DNA from: an uncultured Verrucomicrobiota bacterium
GTDB lineage: Bacteria; Verrucomicrobiota; Kiritimatiellia; CAIVKH01
DNA: 64,000 nucleotides
NCBI GenBank assembly: GCA_937872895.1
Contig: CALMUP010000009.1
Location: 339,334 to 403,333, forward strand
Reading direction: 5' to 3'
In this document: piece by piece, positions 9,095 through 18,473 of the stretch
How the letters are laid out: each line of letters begins with the position of its first letter
Numbering within the stretch: the stretch's first letter is position 1
Made by a program: the position numbers and the translations under genes
The notes under the pieces: model-generated
The model's database searches: none
Seen by the model: only the letters and a program-made list of their open reading frames with translations
Told to the model about the DNA's origin: nothing

Positions 9095-10297
9095 ATGAAA
9101 CAACCGATCATCATGCCGCAGATGGGTCAGAGCGTGGCCGAAGGCGCGATCATCCGCTGGCTGCGCCGCGTCGGCGAACCGGTCAAGGCCGACGAGGTGC
9201 TTGTGGAAATCGAAAGCGACAAGATCACCGTGACCGTGGAATGCCCGTATGACGGCGTCCTGGATGCCATCCTCAAGCAGCCGGGCGACCACGCTGCCGT
9301 CGGCGAGGTGATCGGCTACGTCGAGACGTCCGCGTCGAGCATCCCGGCCGCGCGTCCGCACGGGGCGGCTTGCGCCGAACCGCGCCTGGTCACCGCCGTC
9401 GATGCCACGCCCGGGACAACCTCCGCCGCGGAACCACCGGCGGACTGGTTGTCGCCGGCGGTGATGCGTCTCGCCCTCGAGCACAAGCTCGGCCGCGATG
9501 ACCTTGCCCGCATTCCCCGCTCCGGCCGCCACGGACGCCTGACCCGCGCCGATGTCCTGCGGCACCTTGGTCAGCCGACGGATGCGCCCGCGATGATCGA
9601 CGGGGAGGTCGTTCCGATGTCGTCGATCCGGCGCACCATCGCCGACCACATGGTCCAATCGATCCGCACCAGCGCCCATGTCACGATGGTCCATGCCGTG
9701 GACATGACATCGGTGAGTGCGCTTCGACGCTACCAGAAGGAGGCGTTTGCCGCCGCCCACGGCGTAAAACTGACCTACACCGCCGTCCTGCTGTTCGTCA
9801 CCGCCCGCGTGCTGCGCGACTTCCCGGTGATCAACGCCTCGGTCCGCGGCACCGACCTCGTGCTGCACCCCGACATCCATGTCGGCTGCGCCGTGGCGCT
9901 TCCCGATGAAAGCCTCGTCGTCCCGGTGGTGCATCAGGCCGACACCCGAACCTTCCCGGAAATCGCCCGCGAACTGGATCGTCTGATCGACCTCTCGCGG
10001 CGCAAGGCCCTCCGCCGCGAGGACGTCGCCGGCGGCACCTTCACCATCTCCAACTTCGGGTCCTTCGGCAGCCTGATCGGCACCCCGATCATCCACCAGC
10101 CGCAGGTCGCGATCCTCGGCGTCGGCGCGGTGCGCCCGGCCCCGGTCGTGGTGGACGGCACCGTGGCCATCCGCGACCAGGTGTACCTGAGCCTTACGTT
10201 CGACCACCGGGTGATCGATGGCGCGATGGGCGGACGTTTCCTCAACGCCATCCAGACCCAGACCGAACAACTGACCGCTTCGACCCTCGGTCTCTAA
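9095..10297 (+). CDS. Dihydrolipoamide acyltransferase (E2) of the 2-oxoacid dehydrogenase complex
   Basis: A 400-residue E2 in three parts. One lipoyl domain occupies residues 1-77, with the lipoylated lysine K43 in EIESDKITV. A peripheral subunit-binding domain lies at about 117-156 (WLSPAVMRLALEHKLGRDDL). The catalytic acyltransferase domain carries DHRVIDG near the end (H371, D375). It follows E1beta by 9 bases and completes an E1alpha-E1beta-E2 operon. No dihydrolipoamide dehydrogenase (E3) gene follows, so E3 is presumably supplied elsewhere. A small hairpin (10313-10332) lies after the stop but lacks a T-tract. Confidence 0.92.
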   Translation: MKQPIIMPQMGQSVAEGAIIRWLRRVGEPVKADEVLVEIESDKITVTVECPYDGVLDAILKQPGDHAAVGEVIGYVETSASSIPAARPHGAACAEPRLVTAVDATPGTTSAAEPPADWLSPAVMRLALEHKLGRDDLARIPRSGRHGRLTRADVLRHLGQPTDAPAMIDGEVVPMSSIRRTIADHMVQSIRTSAHVTMVHAVDMTSVSALRRYQKEAFAAAHGVKLTYTAVLLFVTARVLRDFPVINASVRGTDLVLHPDIHVGCAVALPDESLVVPVVHQADTRTFPEIARELDRLIDLSRRKALRREDVAGGTFTISNFGSFGSLIGTPIIHQPQVAILGVGAVRPAPVVVDGTVAIRDQVYLSLTFDHRVIDGAMGGRFLNAIQTQTEQLTASTLGL

Positions 10298-10432
10298 ACC
10301 GCCTCCAAGCACCTTTCGTTTCAGCACGAAAGCCCGCTTGCGAAGTGCAACAAGATGGGGGATACTTGTCCTCCGGTTTGAGCCCGGTTCGGCGATCGCA
10401 TGCGCATGCCGACTCCGGACCTACCGGTTTCT

Positions 10433-11893
10433 ATGAATCCATGCCGTATTGCCCTTTGCCTCGTATCCTTCGCCATCCTGCTCTCCAGCCGTGCCGAAAC
10501 CGTGCCCGGATTCGCCGCCCGCACCCTGACCCGCGATGAATGCGTGCGCCATGCGCTGGACCACAGCCTCGAACTCCAGATGCAGGCGCTGCAACTCGCC
10601 TCCGCCTCGGCCGAGGTCGTCGCGGTCAGCGCCGTCTACGATCCGGCCCTGCAACTGGGAGGAACGTGGGATGACTCGGAACTTCCCCCGGGATCGTTCC
10701 CGACCTCGGGCGGCGTCGAACGCGGCCTCGCCCAGGCCCGGCTCGAACGCACCTTTTCCCGCGGAACCACCCTCGGCGTGGAACTCGACCTGCAACGCAA
10801 CCTGTTCGAGGGGCTCGGCGCCGACAACGAACCGGACTACCGGACCGCGGCCGGCCTGACCCTGCGCCAGTCGTTGTGGAAAAACGCGTTCGGTGCGAGC
10901 GACCGCCTGCGCGTCGACGCCGCCCGTCAACGCCTCGATGTCGCCGTAATGGACTACGAGCAACGCCGCGAGGACATTGCCGCCGCCACCCTCGATCTCT
11001 ACTGGCGTGCCGTCGAGGCCCGCCAGGTTGCCGATACCCAGGCGACCGTTGTCGAACGCCTCCGCACGCTGCTCGCCACCAACCGCCGCTACGTGGAGGA
11101 CGGACTGCTCGACGAGTCGGCCGTGCTCGCCGTCGAGGCATCGCTCGCCGTGGCCGAGGTGGATGCCCTGACCCTCCGCTACCAGGCCGAGCAGCGCGAC
11201 GAGGAACTAAAGGATACTATCCGCCTGCCGTCCGCCGCCTGGGATGCCACGGTGATCCTCTACGAGCTGCCCGATCCCGGCGCCCCGCCGGCAACGCCCT
11301 CCTGGGCCGAAGTCCTGGAGGATGCGCTCCGCTACCGTGCTGATGTCGAAGCCCTGCGCCGCGAGGAGCAACGCGCCGAAGCCATCGTGCGCCTCAACGA
11401 ACTCGACGACCGCGGCGACCTCGACATCAGTGGCTCCCTCGGCCGCGGCGACTCCGACTCCTCGTTCGGCGAGACCTTCGACTTCGACAAGAACCTGTGG
11501 TCGGTCGGCGTGACCTATGCCGCCGCCCTCGGCAACTCCCGGGCCCGCGCCGCCATCCTGCAGGCGCTGGTCGAGCGCGACCGGGTGCGGGTCGCCCGCG
11601 CCAAGCTCGAGGCCGACCTCGAACGCACCGCCCGCGCCGCCGTGCGCCAGGTCGATACCGCCGCGCGCCTGGTCCCCGCCTCGGAGCGCGCCTTCGATGC
11701 CCAGACCCGCAAGCTCGAACTCGAAATAGTCCGCTTCGAGCGCGGCCAGTCCGACACCCGGACCCTGCTCGATTACGAGGACGACCGCGATATCGCCGAG
11801 CGCGATCTCATCCGCGCCCGCGTCGCCCGCGAACGCGCCCTGCTCGCCCTCGACCAGGTGCGCGGCCTGCTCCTCCCGGAGGCCGCACCATGA
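10433..11893 (+). CDS. TolC family outer-membrane efflux protein
   Basis: A 486-residue protein starting MNPCRIALCLVSFAILLSSRAE, a signal peptide with probable cleavage after SRA. The mature protein shows the long amphipathic, Ala/Glu/Arg-rich helices and internal duplication of TolC channels (for example LDLYWRAVEARQVADTQATVVERL and its later counterpart ARAAVRQVDTAARLVPASERAF). The ATG at 10433 was preferred over one at 10400 because it begins the signal peptide. The stop overlaps the ATG of the RND pump (ATGA), so the two are expressed together. No periplasmic adaptor gene is present in this operon. Confidence 0.85.
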   Translation: MNPCRIALCLVSFAILLSSRAETVPGFAARTLTRDECVRHALDHSLELQMQALQLASASAEVVAVSAVYDPALQLGGTWDDSELPPGSFPTSGGVERGLAQARLERTFSRGTTLGVELDLQRNLFEGLGADNEPDYRTAAGLTLRQSLWKNAFGASDRLRVDAARQRLDVAVMDYEQRREDIAAATLDLYWRAVEARQVADTQATVVERLRTLLATNRRYVEDGLLDESAVLAVEASLAVAEVDALTLRYQAEQRDEELKDTIRLPSAAWDATVILYELPDPGAPPATPSWAEVLEDALRYRADVEALRREEQRAEAIVRLNELDDRGDLDISGSLGRGDSDSSFGETFDFDKNLWSVGVTYAAALGNSRARAAILQALVERDRVRVARAKLEADLERTARAAVRQVDTAARLVPASERAFDAQTRKLELEIVRFERGQSDTRTLLDYEDDRDIAERDLIRARVARERALLALDQVRGLLLPEAAP

Positions 11894-14800
11894 GCCTGCC
11901 CGCCTTTTCGGTCCGCCACTCGGTGCTCGCCAACATGATCACCATCTTCGTGCTCGTGGCCGGCGCCTATGTCACCTTCAACACCCTGAACCGCGAGGTC
12001 TTTCCGACCACCGACCTCAACCTCGTCGTCGTGCGCACCGCCTATCCCGACGCCTCGGCCAGCGAAGTCGAGGACCTGATCACCAACCCGATCGAAGAGG
12101 CGATCCGCGAAGTCGAGGACATCGACGAGTATTCCTCCAGTTCGCTTGAGGGCGGCTCCTACGTCGTCGTCAAGATCGATCCGGATGCCCGCAATCCCGA
12201 TCGCGTGATCAATGACCTCCAGCGCAAGATCGACTCCGTCGACGACCTCCCGGCCGATGCCGAGGATCCCATCGTCGAGGCGCTCACCACCGCCCAGCCC
12301 ATCATCAACGTCGTCGTGCACGGCACGGTGGACGAGCGGGATCTGCGCACCTACGCCGACGCCTTGAAGACCCGGTTGGAGCGCCTGGAGGATGTCAGTT
12401 CGGTGGTGCGCAACGGCTGGCGCGACGAGGAATTCAGCGTCGCCGTCGATCCGCAGCGCCTGGCCGCGCTTGATGTCTCCTTCGACGAGGTCTCCGCCGC
12501 CCTGGCCCGCCGCAACATCAACCTCCCCGGCGGCAAGATCCCCGACGGCGACCGCGAGATCCTGCTGCGCACCATCGGCAAGTTCCGCACCGAGGCCGAG
12601 ATCCTTGATGTCGTCGTCCGCGCCAACGCGGACGGCCGCCACCTGCGCATCCGCGACCTCGGCACCGTCCACCGCCAATTCGCCGACGACATCGCCTTCA
12701 CCCGGCTCAACGGCGAGCGCTCCATCGTGCTCGGGGTCAAGAAACGCGACCAGGGCGACATTATCGACATCGTCCGGGACATCCGCACCCTGGTGGAGCG
12801 GGAACGCACCATCGCTCCGGAAGGGATCCACCTCTCGTTGGTGGACGACACCTCGTTCTACGTCAAACGCCGCCTGAATGTGCTGCTGAACAACGGCTGG
12901 GTCGGCATGGTGCTGGTCACCGGTTTCCTGTTCGTCTTCCTGTCCGCGCGCGTTGCCTTCTACACCGCGCTGGGCATTCCGTTCGCCTTCATGACCACCT
13001 TGCTGGCCATGTCGTATTTCGGAATCACCATCAACCTGATGACCATGTTCGGCTTGATCATCGTGCTCGGCATGGTGGTTGATGATGCGATCATTGTCGG
13101 CGAAAACGTGGCCCGCCGCATTGAACTCGGCGAGGACCCGCGCACCGCCGCCGCCGAGGGGGGTACCGAGGTGATGTACCCGGTGATCTCGACCGTGCTG
13201 ACCTCGGTCGCGGCGTTCCTGCCGCTGATCTTCGCACCCGACCTCTACGGGAAATACCTGTCCTGGCTGGTCTATGTCGTCGTGCTGGCCCTCGGCGCCT
13301 CGTTGCTCGAGTGTCTGATCGTCCTTCCCGCGCACCTGGCCGGATCATCGCGCCCATTACGTGAACCCCACGTGCCACGCCCGCACCGCAAGCACCGGGT
13401 GATGCATGCCTTGCAGGAGCTGTATGCCTCCTCGATGCGCCGCATCCTGCGCCGCCGTTACCTTTTCCTGCTCGTCACCTCGCTGGTCTTCGGCGTGCTG
13501 GTCAGCCTGTCGGTCCGCCACACCCGCATCGACATCTTTCCCGAGGACCTGATCGATATCTTCCTGGTGCGGATCAAGACGGAGCAGGGGACCTCGCTGA
13601 TGCGCACCGACGCCGTGGCCAACTCCGTTCTCGAACAGGTGCTCGTGCTGCCCACCAACGAGCTCCAGCACGTGGTCACCCACGTCGGCCGCCATATCGC
13701 CTTCGACAATTCCGGGCAGGATACCGGCACCCACCTCGCGCAACTGCTGGTCTATCTCACGCCTCAGGAGACGCGCGAGCGGCGCACCCAGGTGATCATG
13801 GACGAATTACGCACGCGCATGGCGGGCATCGACGGCGTTGAACGCCTCGAGGTCGAATCGGTCAAGCCCGGGCCACCGGCCGGACGCCCGCTGGAAGTCA
13901 AGATCTCCGGCCCCGACTTCGCGGTCATCGCCGAAATCTCCGCCGAGATCCGCACCTTCCTCGCCGGGATCGACGGTGTCGAGGACGTGCTCGACGACCT
14001 GGAGCCCGGCAAGGAGGAACTGCGGGTGGTCATCGACGAGCCCGAGGCCGCGCGCCTCGGCCTGCGCGTCGAGCAGGTCGCCCGCACCGTCTTCGCCGCC
14101 TTCCGCGGCGAGGAGGCGACCATGGTCCGCGAGGGGCGCGAACAGGTGAAGGTCCGGGTCCGCCTGCCCGAAGCCGCGCGCAGCGAGGAACTGCTCGCCT
14201 CGCTGCGGGTGCGCAACGACGCCGGCCGCCTGATCGAACTCGGCCGCGTCGCCCGGTTCGAGCGCGAACGCGGCGCCCCCGCGATCTACCACTACAACGG
14301 CGACCGCGTCGTCACCGTCGGCGCCTCGATCAATACCGAACGCACGAACTCCACCGAGGTCAACCTCGCCCTCGAGCGGGAATTCCGCGACCTCGGCGCG
14401 CGGTATCCCGGCTATGCCCTTGTTCCCAGCGGCGAGTGGAAGGAGACCAAGAAGATCATCGACTTCATGAAGGTCGCCTTCGTCATCGCGTCGCTGCTGA
14501 TCTACTCGATCATGGTCGCGCAGTTCACGTCGTTCGTGCAGCCGCTCTATGTGATGGTGGCGATCCCGCTCGGCCTGATCGGCGTGGCCATCGCCCTCGT
14601 GCTGCACGACAAGCCGCTGAGCATGATGGCGATGATGGGAATTGTCGGGCTCGGGGGCGTCGTGGTGAACGATGCCATCGTGCTCGTCACCTTCATCAAC
14701 AACCGTGTTCGTGAAGGGGCGGCGGTTTTTGACGCCGTGCTCGAAGCCGGGGTCATCCGCCTGCGCCCGATCCTGCTCACCTCGGTCACGACCATCGCCG

Positions 14801-14988
14801 GCCTGATGCCGACCATCTACGGGTGGGGCGGGTACGAACCGTTCATCGTCCCGGCGGCCATCGCGCTCGCCTACGGCCTGCTCTTCGCGACCTTCCTCAC
14901 CCTCGCCGTGGTGCCCAGCCTCTACCTCGTCGGCGACGACGTCAAACGCCTGCTGCAGCGTGTCCGTGGCCGGGCTTCATCAGCCTGA
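11890..14988 (+). CDS. RND family efflux transporter (AcrB/MMPL-type inner-membrane pump)
   Basis: A 1,032-residue, twelve-helix RND pump of normal AcrB length. The first transmembrane helix is VRHSVLANMITIFVLVAGAY. The first periplasmic half contains the porter pattern FPTTDLNLVVVRTAYPDASASEVE. The proton-relay pair in TM4 is GMVVDDAIIVGENV (D398, D399, matching the AcrB D407/D408 pair). The second half repeats the pattern (MGIVGLGGVVVNDAIVLVTF). It uses proton motive force to export small molecules through a TolC channel. The adaptor that should link it to TolC is missing from the operon. The substrate is unknown. Confidence 0.9.
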   Translation: MSLPAFSVRHSVLANMITIFVLVAGAYVTFNTLNREVFPTTDLNLVVVRTAYPDASASEVEDLITNPIEEAIREVEDIDEYSSSSLEGGSYVVVKIDPDARNPDRVINDLQRKIDSVDDLPADAEDPIVEALTTAQPIINVVVHGTVDERDLRTYADALKTRLERLEDVSSVVRNGWRDEEFSVAVDPQRLAALDVSFDEVSAALARRNINLPGGKIPDGDREILLRTIGKFRTEAEILDVVVRANADGRHLRIRDLGTVHRQFADDIAFTRLNGERSIVLGVKKRDQGDIIDIVRDIRTLVERERTIAPEGIHLSLVDDTSFYVKRRLNVLLNNGWVGMVLVTGFLFVFLSARVAFYTALGIPFAFMTTLLAMSYFGITINLMTMFGLIIVLGMVVDDAIIVGENVARRIELGEDPRTAAAEGGTEVMYPVISTVLTSVAAFLPLIFAPDLYGKYLSWLVYVVVLALGASLLECLIVLPAHLAGSSRPLREPHVPRPHRKHRVMHALQELYASSMRRILRRRYLFLLVTSLVFGVLVSLSVRHTRIDIFPEDLIDIFLVRIKTEQGTSLMRTDAVANSVLEQVLVLPTNELQHVVTHVGRHIAFDNSGQDTGTHLAQLLVYLTPQETRERRTQVIMDELRTRMAGIDGVERLEVESVKPGPPAGRPLEVKISGPDFAVIAEISAEIRTFLAGIDGVEDVLDDLEPGKEELRVVIDEPEAARLGLRVEQVARTVFAAFRGEEATMVREGREQVKVRVRLPEAARSEELLASLRVRNDAGRLIELGRVARFERERGAPAIYHYNGDRVVTVGASINTERTNSTEVNLALEREFRDLGARYPGYALVPSGEWKETKKIIDFMKVAFVIASLLIYSIMVAQFTSFVQPLYVMVAIPLGLIGVAIALVLHDKPLSMMAMMGIVGLGGVVVNDAIVLVTFINNRVREGAAVFDAVLEAGVIRLRPILLTSVTTIAGLMPTIYGWGGYEPFIVPAAIALAYGLLFATFLTLAVVPSLYLVGDDVKRLLQRVRGRASSA

Positions 14989-15348
14989 AGTCGAACGTGG
15001 CAACCACGGATGGACACGGATGAACACGGAGAGGGGATGTCGTGGGTGATTCATGCCAATTACGAATGAATAGTGGTATTTATTGCGGGCAACACGGAGG
15101 TTGCCCCTCCAGATACTGCCCCGTAATTCCTCTGGGAATACCCGGAGGGGCGAGCTCCGTCTCGCCCGATTTTATACCAATCCATTGTGACAATTGGTAT
15201 CAGACGGCTCTGGATTACCCAACCGCATCCATGCCTGAGATCATCTCACCACGCGCTGAATCCGTGTTGATCGGTGTGCATCCGTGGTGACTTCAGCCGC
15301 CCTCCGCGGTTGTTGGCCGGACCAGGGCGATCCGGCGCAAACAAGCAT
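14989..15348. repeat. Extragenic palindrome mosaic between the RND pump and the FAD oxidoreductase
   Basis: This 360-base spacer has no credible gene. It holds nested inverted repeats. Outer arms at 15003-15030 and 15261-15288 match at 25 of 28 positions when one is inverted, and are built of CACGGATGGA-type decamers. Inside are a stem GGGCGAG/CTCGCCC (15148-15154 and 15161-15167) and a stem ATACCAAT/ATTGGTAT (15174-15181 and 15193-15200). The short CTGAAGTC at 14985-14992, overlapping the pump stop codon, is also echoed in inverted form beyond the right arm. The unit looks like a non-autonomous element or a composite of REP-like repeats; it may also serve as a transcription barrier between converging genes. 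Confidence 0.6.
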
Positions 15349-16353
15349 TCAGTCCCGCTGAGCGCGCGGCCATTCGTCGATGACCTTTTCGGCAAGCATC
15401 AGGCCGCTGAGGAAGGCGCCTTCCATGCGGGCGCTGTGGCACCAGTCGCCGCACACACCGAGCCCCGACGCACGGTCCCACAGGCAACCGGCGTTGAGCG
15501 GTTTGGAGGGGGATGCATACCGCCACCGGTGGGCGGCCAGGTACACGGCGGGCACCGGGTTCAGGCCGGACGCGGCGAAAAATTCCGCCAGCAGGGCCGC
15601 GCTGACGGCATCGGGATGGTCCTCGAGGTGCTCCACCGACCACGAAGGCGAAGCCTGGATGACCCAGCATTCGTGTCCGCCGCGGCCCGGTTTGCTGTTG
15701 TTGCGCGCAGCCCAGACGATGGAACTGGTGCTGAAATGGGCAGCATCGAAAGGCAGTTCAATGTCGTAGTCGAACACCGCCATCGCCGTCCAGCAGGGCT
15801 GCATGACGGCCTCGCTGACAGCTTCCTGCAGGGTAGGGTTGACCGCCAGCAACGGCCTGGCATTGTCCGGCGGGGTGGCCATCAGGACCAGTTCGTACCG
15901 TTCAATCGACGGCTCGGGGTGCAAGATCCGCCACGATCCTCCATCCCGCTGCAATCCCTCCACCAGCGTTGCGGATCGGATGTCGAGATCCTTGGCCAAT
16001 TGCTTGGCGATTGCATTCATCCCCGGCACCCCGACATACCGAGCTACATCATCCTGCACCGGGCTGACCACGCCACGCATGCACGAAGCCCGACGGGCAT
16101 CCCAGTAGGAAATCAGGCCGCGCTCCAGCCAGGATTCGACATACCGCTGGAACCGGCGGTCACGCGCGGTGAAATACTGGCAGCCGTGGTCAAAGGCGTA
16201 AACCCCATCGGTGCGGGTGTTGCTCCGTCCACCCGGGCGACGTCCCTTATCATAAACGGTGACTGGAAACCCCCGCTCCGCAAGCAAACGGGCCGCCACC
16301 AAGCCGGAAATTCCCGCGCCAATTACCGCGACCGGAGGGCGCACTTCGATCAT
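15349..16353 (-). CDS. NAD(P)/FAD-dependent oxidoreductase (renalase/amine-oxidase-like)
   Basis: A 334-residue flavoprotein. The N-terminal dinucleotide-binding motif is VAVIGAGISGLVAARLLAER, followed by VYDKGRRPGGRSNTR, the GG doublet motif of the amine oxidase/phytoene desaturase superfamily. FDHGCQYFTARD and a C-terminal GVCGDWCHSARMEGAFLSGL, which contacts FAD, match the renalase-like bacterial group. The ATG at 16353 places the FAD motif near residue 8. An upstream in-frame start would add 17 residues without homology. The substrate is unknown. It is cytosolic by sequence and convergent with the RND operon. Confidence 0.82.
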   Translation of the reverse strand: MIEVRPPVAVIGAGISGLVAARLLAERGFPVTVYDKGRRPGGRSNTRTDGVYAFDHGCQYFTARDRRFQRYVESWLERGLISYWDARRASCMRGVVSPVQDDVARYVGVPGMNAIAKQLAKDLDIRSATLVEGLQRDGGSWRILHPEPSIERYELVLMATPPDNARPLLAVNPTLQEAVSEAVMQPCWTAMAVFDYDIELPFDAAHFSTSSIVWAARNNSKPGRGGHECWVIQASPSWSVEHLEDHPDAVSAALLAEFFAASGLNPVPAVYLAAHRWRYASPSKPLNAGCLWDRASGLGVCGDWCHSARMEGAFLSGLMLAEKVIDEWPRAQRD

Positions 16354-16573
16354 GGCAGTTTCGCCCGGATTGGGTAGCTCTCGGTATGGATCCAGTTCCA
16401 ACACGTTGTTGACCTCGCCGCAAAGGTAATCGTAACTAGCCTGAAATCAACCCCATAAATCGCTTTTAGCGAAAAAGTGTACGGGCTGGCGATGCCGGAT
16501 CGTACCGTTCGCCGCATCGAACGGCTCCAGAATAGACTTGTCGCCCCAATCATCCGGTCCGCATGATGCGCGG

Positions 16574-17539
16574 ATGCAAACGTGGGAACCCCTTTCGTTT
16601 AAACCTGTTTACCAGACCTACCTCTGGGGCGGTCGCCAACTGGTGGACCGCCTGGCCCGGACCGATGCCCCCGCGTCAGGTCCAGTCGCGGAATCGTGGG
16701 AACTGTCCGACCGCACCGACGGCATGAGCTTGGTTGCCGGCGGCACATTCGCCGGCACCTCTCTCCGTTCCCTGATGACCGAGCACCGTGATGCCGTGAT
16801 CGGCAAGGCGGCCTGCCCCGGTCCGTTCCCGTTGCTGATCAAGGTGATCGACGCCCGCGAGACCTTGAGCGTGCAAGTCCATCCCGACGATGCCGCCGCC
16901 GCGCGCGGGATCGGCGAGGCAAAATCCGAAGCCTGGTACGTGCTCGACGCCCAGCCCGGTGCCTGCGTGTACCGGGGTTTCCGTCCCGGAACCACCGAGG
17001 CCGAGGCCTACACCGCCATCGCTGAAGGGCGGGTGGCCGACCTGCTGGTCCGCCAGTCCGTGGTTCCCGGCGACACGATCTACATCCCCGGCGGAACCGT
17101 GCATGCCATCGGAGAGGGGTGCCTCCTCCTCGAGGTGCAGCAGAATTCCAACACCACCTACCGCCTGTTCGACTGGAACCGCACCGGACCCGACGGCAAG
17201 CCGCGCGCCCTCCACCTCGAGGAAGCCCGCCAGGTCATCCACTGGGAAACCGAGGAACAGCACCAACCCGCCGAAGGCGGCCGTTGCGTCACCCCGTATT
17301 TCTCCATCGAACCGGTGACCCTTGGCAAACGGCCGGTCTCGTTGAACGACCCGCTGCGCGGCTACACCGTCCTGTTCGTGGAGGAGGGGCCGGTCCGCAT
17401 CGACCACCCGAACGGCTCGCTCGAGGCCGCCACCGGCACGACCTGGCTGATCCCCGCCGCGCTGCGCGGTGCGAAGGTCGCCCGCCCCGGCACCGAGCCG
17501 GCCCGTGTTGTCATCATCCATGGTGCCAAGGCCGGTTGA
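16574..17539 (+). CDS. manA: Mannose-6-phosphate isomerase, class I
   Basis: A 321-residue zinc enzyme interconverting fructose-6-phosphate and mannose-6-phosphate, which feeds GDP-mannose and surface glycan synthesis. Zinc ligands are visible: H103 in SVQVHPDD, E119 in AKSEAWYVL and H177 in IPGGTVHAIGEG. The motif LEVQQNSNTTYRLFDWNR is characteristic of the short bacterial ManA type. The N-terminus PLSFKPVYQTYLWGGRQL confirms the ATG at 16574. It is followed after 5 bases by the membrane peptidase gene, so the two may be co-transcribed, although no functional link is apparent. Confidence 0.9.
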   Translation: MQTWEPLSFKPVYQTYLWGGRQLVDRLARTDAPASGPVAESWELSDRTDGMSLVAGGTFAGTSLRSLMTEHRDAVIGKAACPGPFPLLIKVIDARETLSVQVHPDDAAAARGIGEAKSEAWYVLDAQPGACVYRGFRPGTTEAEAYTAIAEGRVADLLVRQSVVPGDTIYIPGGTVHAIGEGCLLLEVQQNSNTTYRLFDWNRTGPDGKPRALHLEEARQVIHWETEEQHQPAEGGRCVTPYFSIEPVTLGKRPVSLNDPLRGYTVLFVEEGPVRIDHPNGSLEAATGTTWLIPAALRGAKVARPGTEPARVVIIHGAKAG

Positions 17540-17544
17540 TCCGA

Positions 17545-18471
17545 ATGGCCCCGCTGACGATCCGGATCCGCGCCGTCCTGGCCATGGTGGCCCTGCTGGC
17601 CGCACTCGCCGCCGGCTGGTTCGCCTGGCGCGGTCGTGACCACGTTCCGTCGCCCACCGCTCCCGATCTCGCCTACACCGTCATCCCCGTGGCGGACCTG
17701 CCGCGCGATGACCTGAGCCCGGTCGCCCGCCGCCTGCTGCGTGATCCCGGCACGATGGTGGCCGGACGAAGCCCCGCCTTCCACGCCCTCGCCCCGAACA
17801 TCCGCCACCTCTCGCTCACCCTCAACGAAGCCGAATTCGCTTGGACCTGGATGAACCACTGGATCGCGCCCCCCGCCGCGACCAACCGCGCGTTGATCGT
17901 GCTCGTCGCCGACGCCGCCCGCTGGAATGACCTGGTCAGCGGGCACGGACTGCGCCACGACAGTCTGGCCTTGCAGCTCCAGCTCGAACTGTACCTCAAG
18001 GACGACCCGGCCCAGAATGCGCGCGCCGACCGCATAGCCCACGAGATCGTCCACCTGCGCCTGAACGATCCATCCCGCGCGACCACTCCGCTCTGGCTCG
18101 AGGAAGGGCTTGCCGGTCACCTCGGCTGGCGCTGCGCCCTCGATTACCAGGCTACCCGCCGCGTCCGGCTGTTTCGCACCGTCCCGGCCATCGATGCCGT
18201 CCACCTGCTCCCGCTCGAGCGCTTGCTCGAAGTCACCGCCTATCCCGCCGATCCCGCCGCGGCCCGCGCCTTCTACCGGCAGACCGAGGAACTGGTCGCG
18301 CTGATCCATGAACAGCAGGGCGATGACGGACTGCGTCGCTTCATCGACCGCGCCGCGTCGATTGGTGTTGATCCCGTCGCCTGGTTCCGTGAAACTTCCG
18401 GTTTCAACGAGGAATCCCAACGCGCCTTCGAGACCACCTGGCTCGAACGGTGCCGGCAGCAAGAACCATAA
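17545..18471 (+). CDS. Membrane-anchored zinc peptidase (gluzincin, peptidase MA-like)
   Basis: A 308-residue protein with one N-terminal transmembrane anchor (residues 8-27, VLAMVALLAALAAGWFAW) and a periplasmic domain. The HExxH zinc motif is HEIVH (166-170), followed 16 residues later by WLEEGLAGHLGW, whose glutamate is the expected third ligand. This is the arrangement of MA-clan gluzincins. The peptide target is unknown. The start at 17545 gives the anchor directly after a short basic stretch. The gene lies between manA and holA in a same-strand cluster. Confidence 0.75.
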   Translation: MAPLTIRIRAVLAMVALLAALAAGWFAWRGRDHVPSPTAPDLAYTVIPVADLPRDDLSPVARRLLRDPGTMVAGRSPAFHALAPNIRHLSLTLNEAEFAWTWMNHWIAPPAATNRALIVLVADAARWNDLVSGHGLRHDSLALQLQLELYLKDDPAQNARADRIAHEIVHLRLNDPSRATTPLWLEEGLAGHLGWRCALDYQATRRVRLFRTVPAIDAVHLLPLERLLEVTAYPADPAAARAFYRQTEELVALIHEQQGDDGLRRFIDRAASIGVDPVAWFRETSGFNEESQRAFETTWLERCRQQEP

Positions 18472-18473
18472 CC

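Noticed and set aside
7988..10327. A 779-codon minus-strand open frame opposite E1beta and E2
   Set aside because: Antisense to well-conserved enzyme genes, with no recognisable domain and no ribosome-binding site.
10313..10332. CTTTCGT/ACGAAAG hairpin after the E2 gene as a terminator
   Set aside because: The stem is only 7 bp and no T-tract follows.
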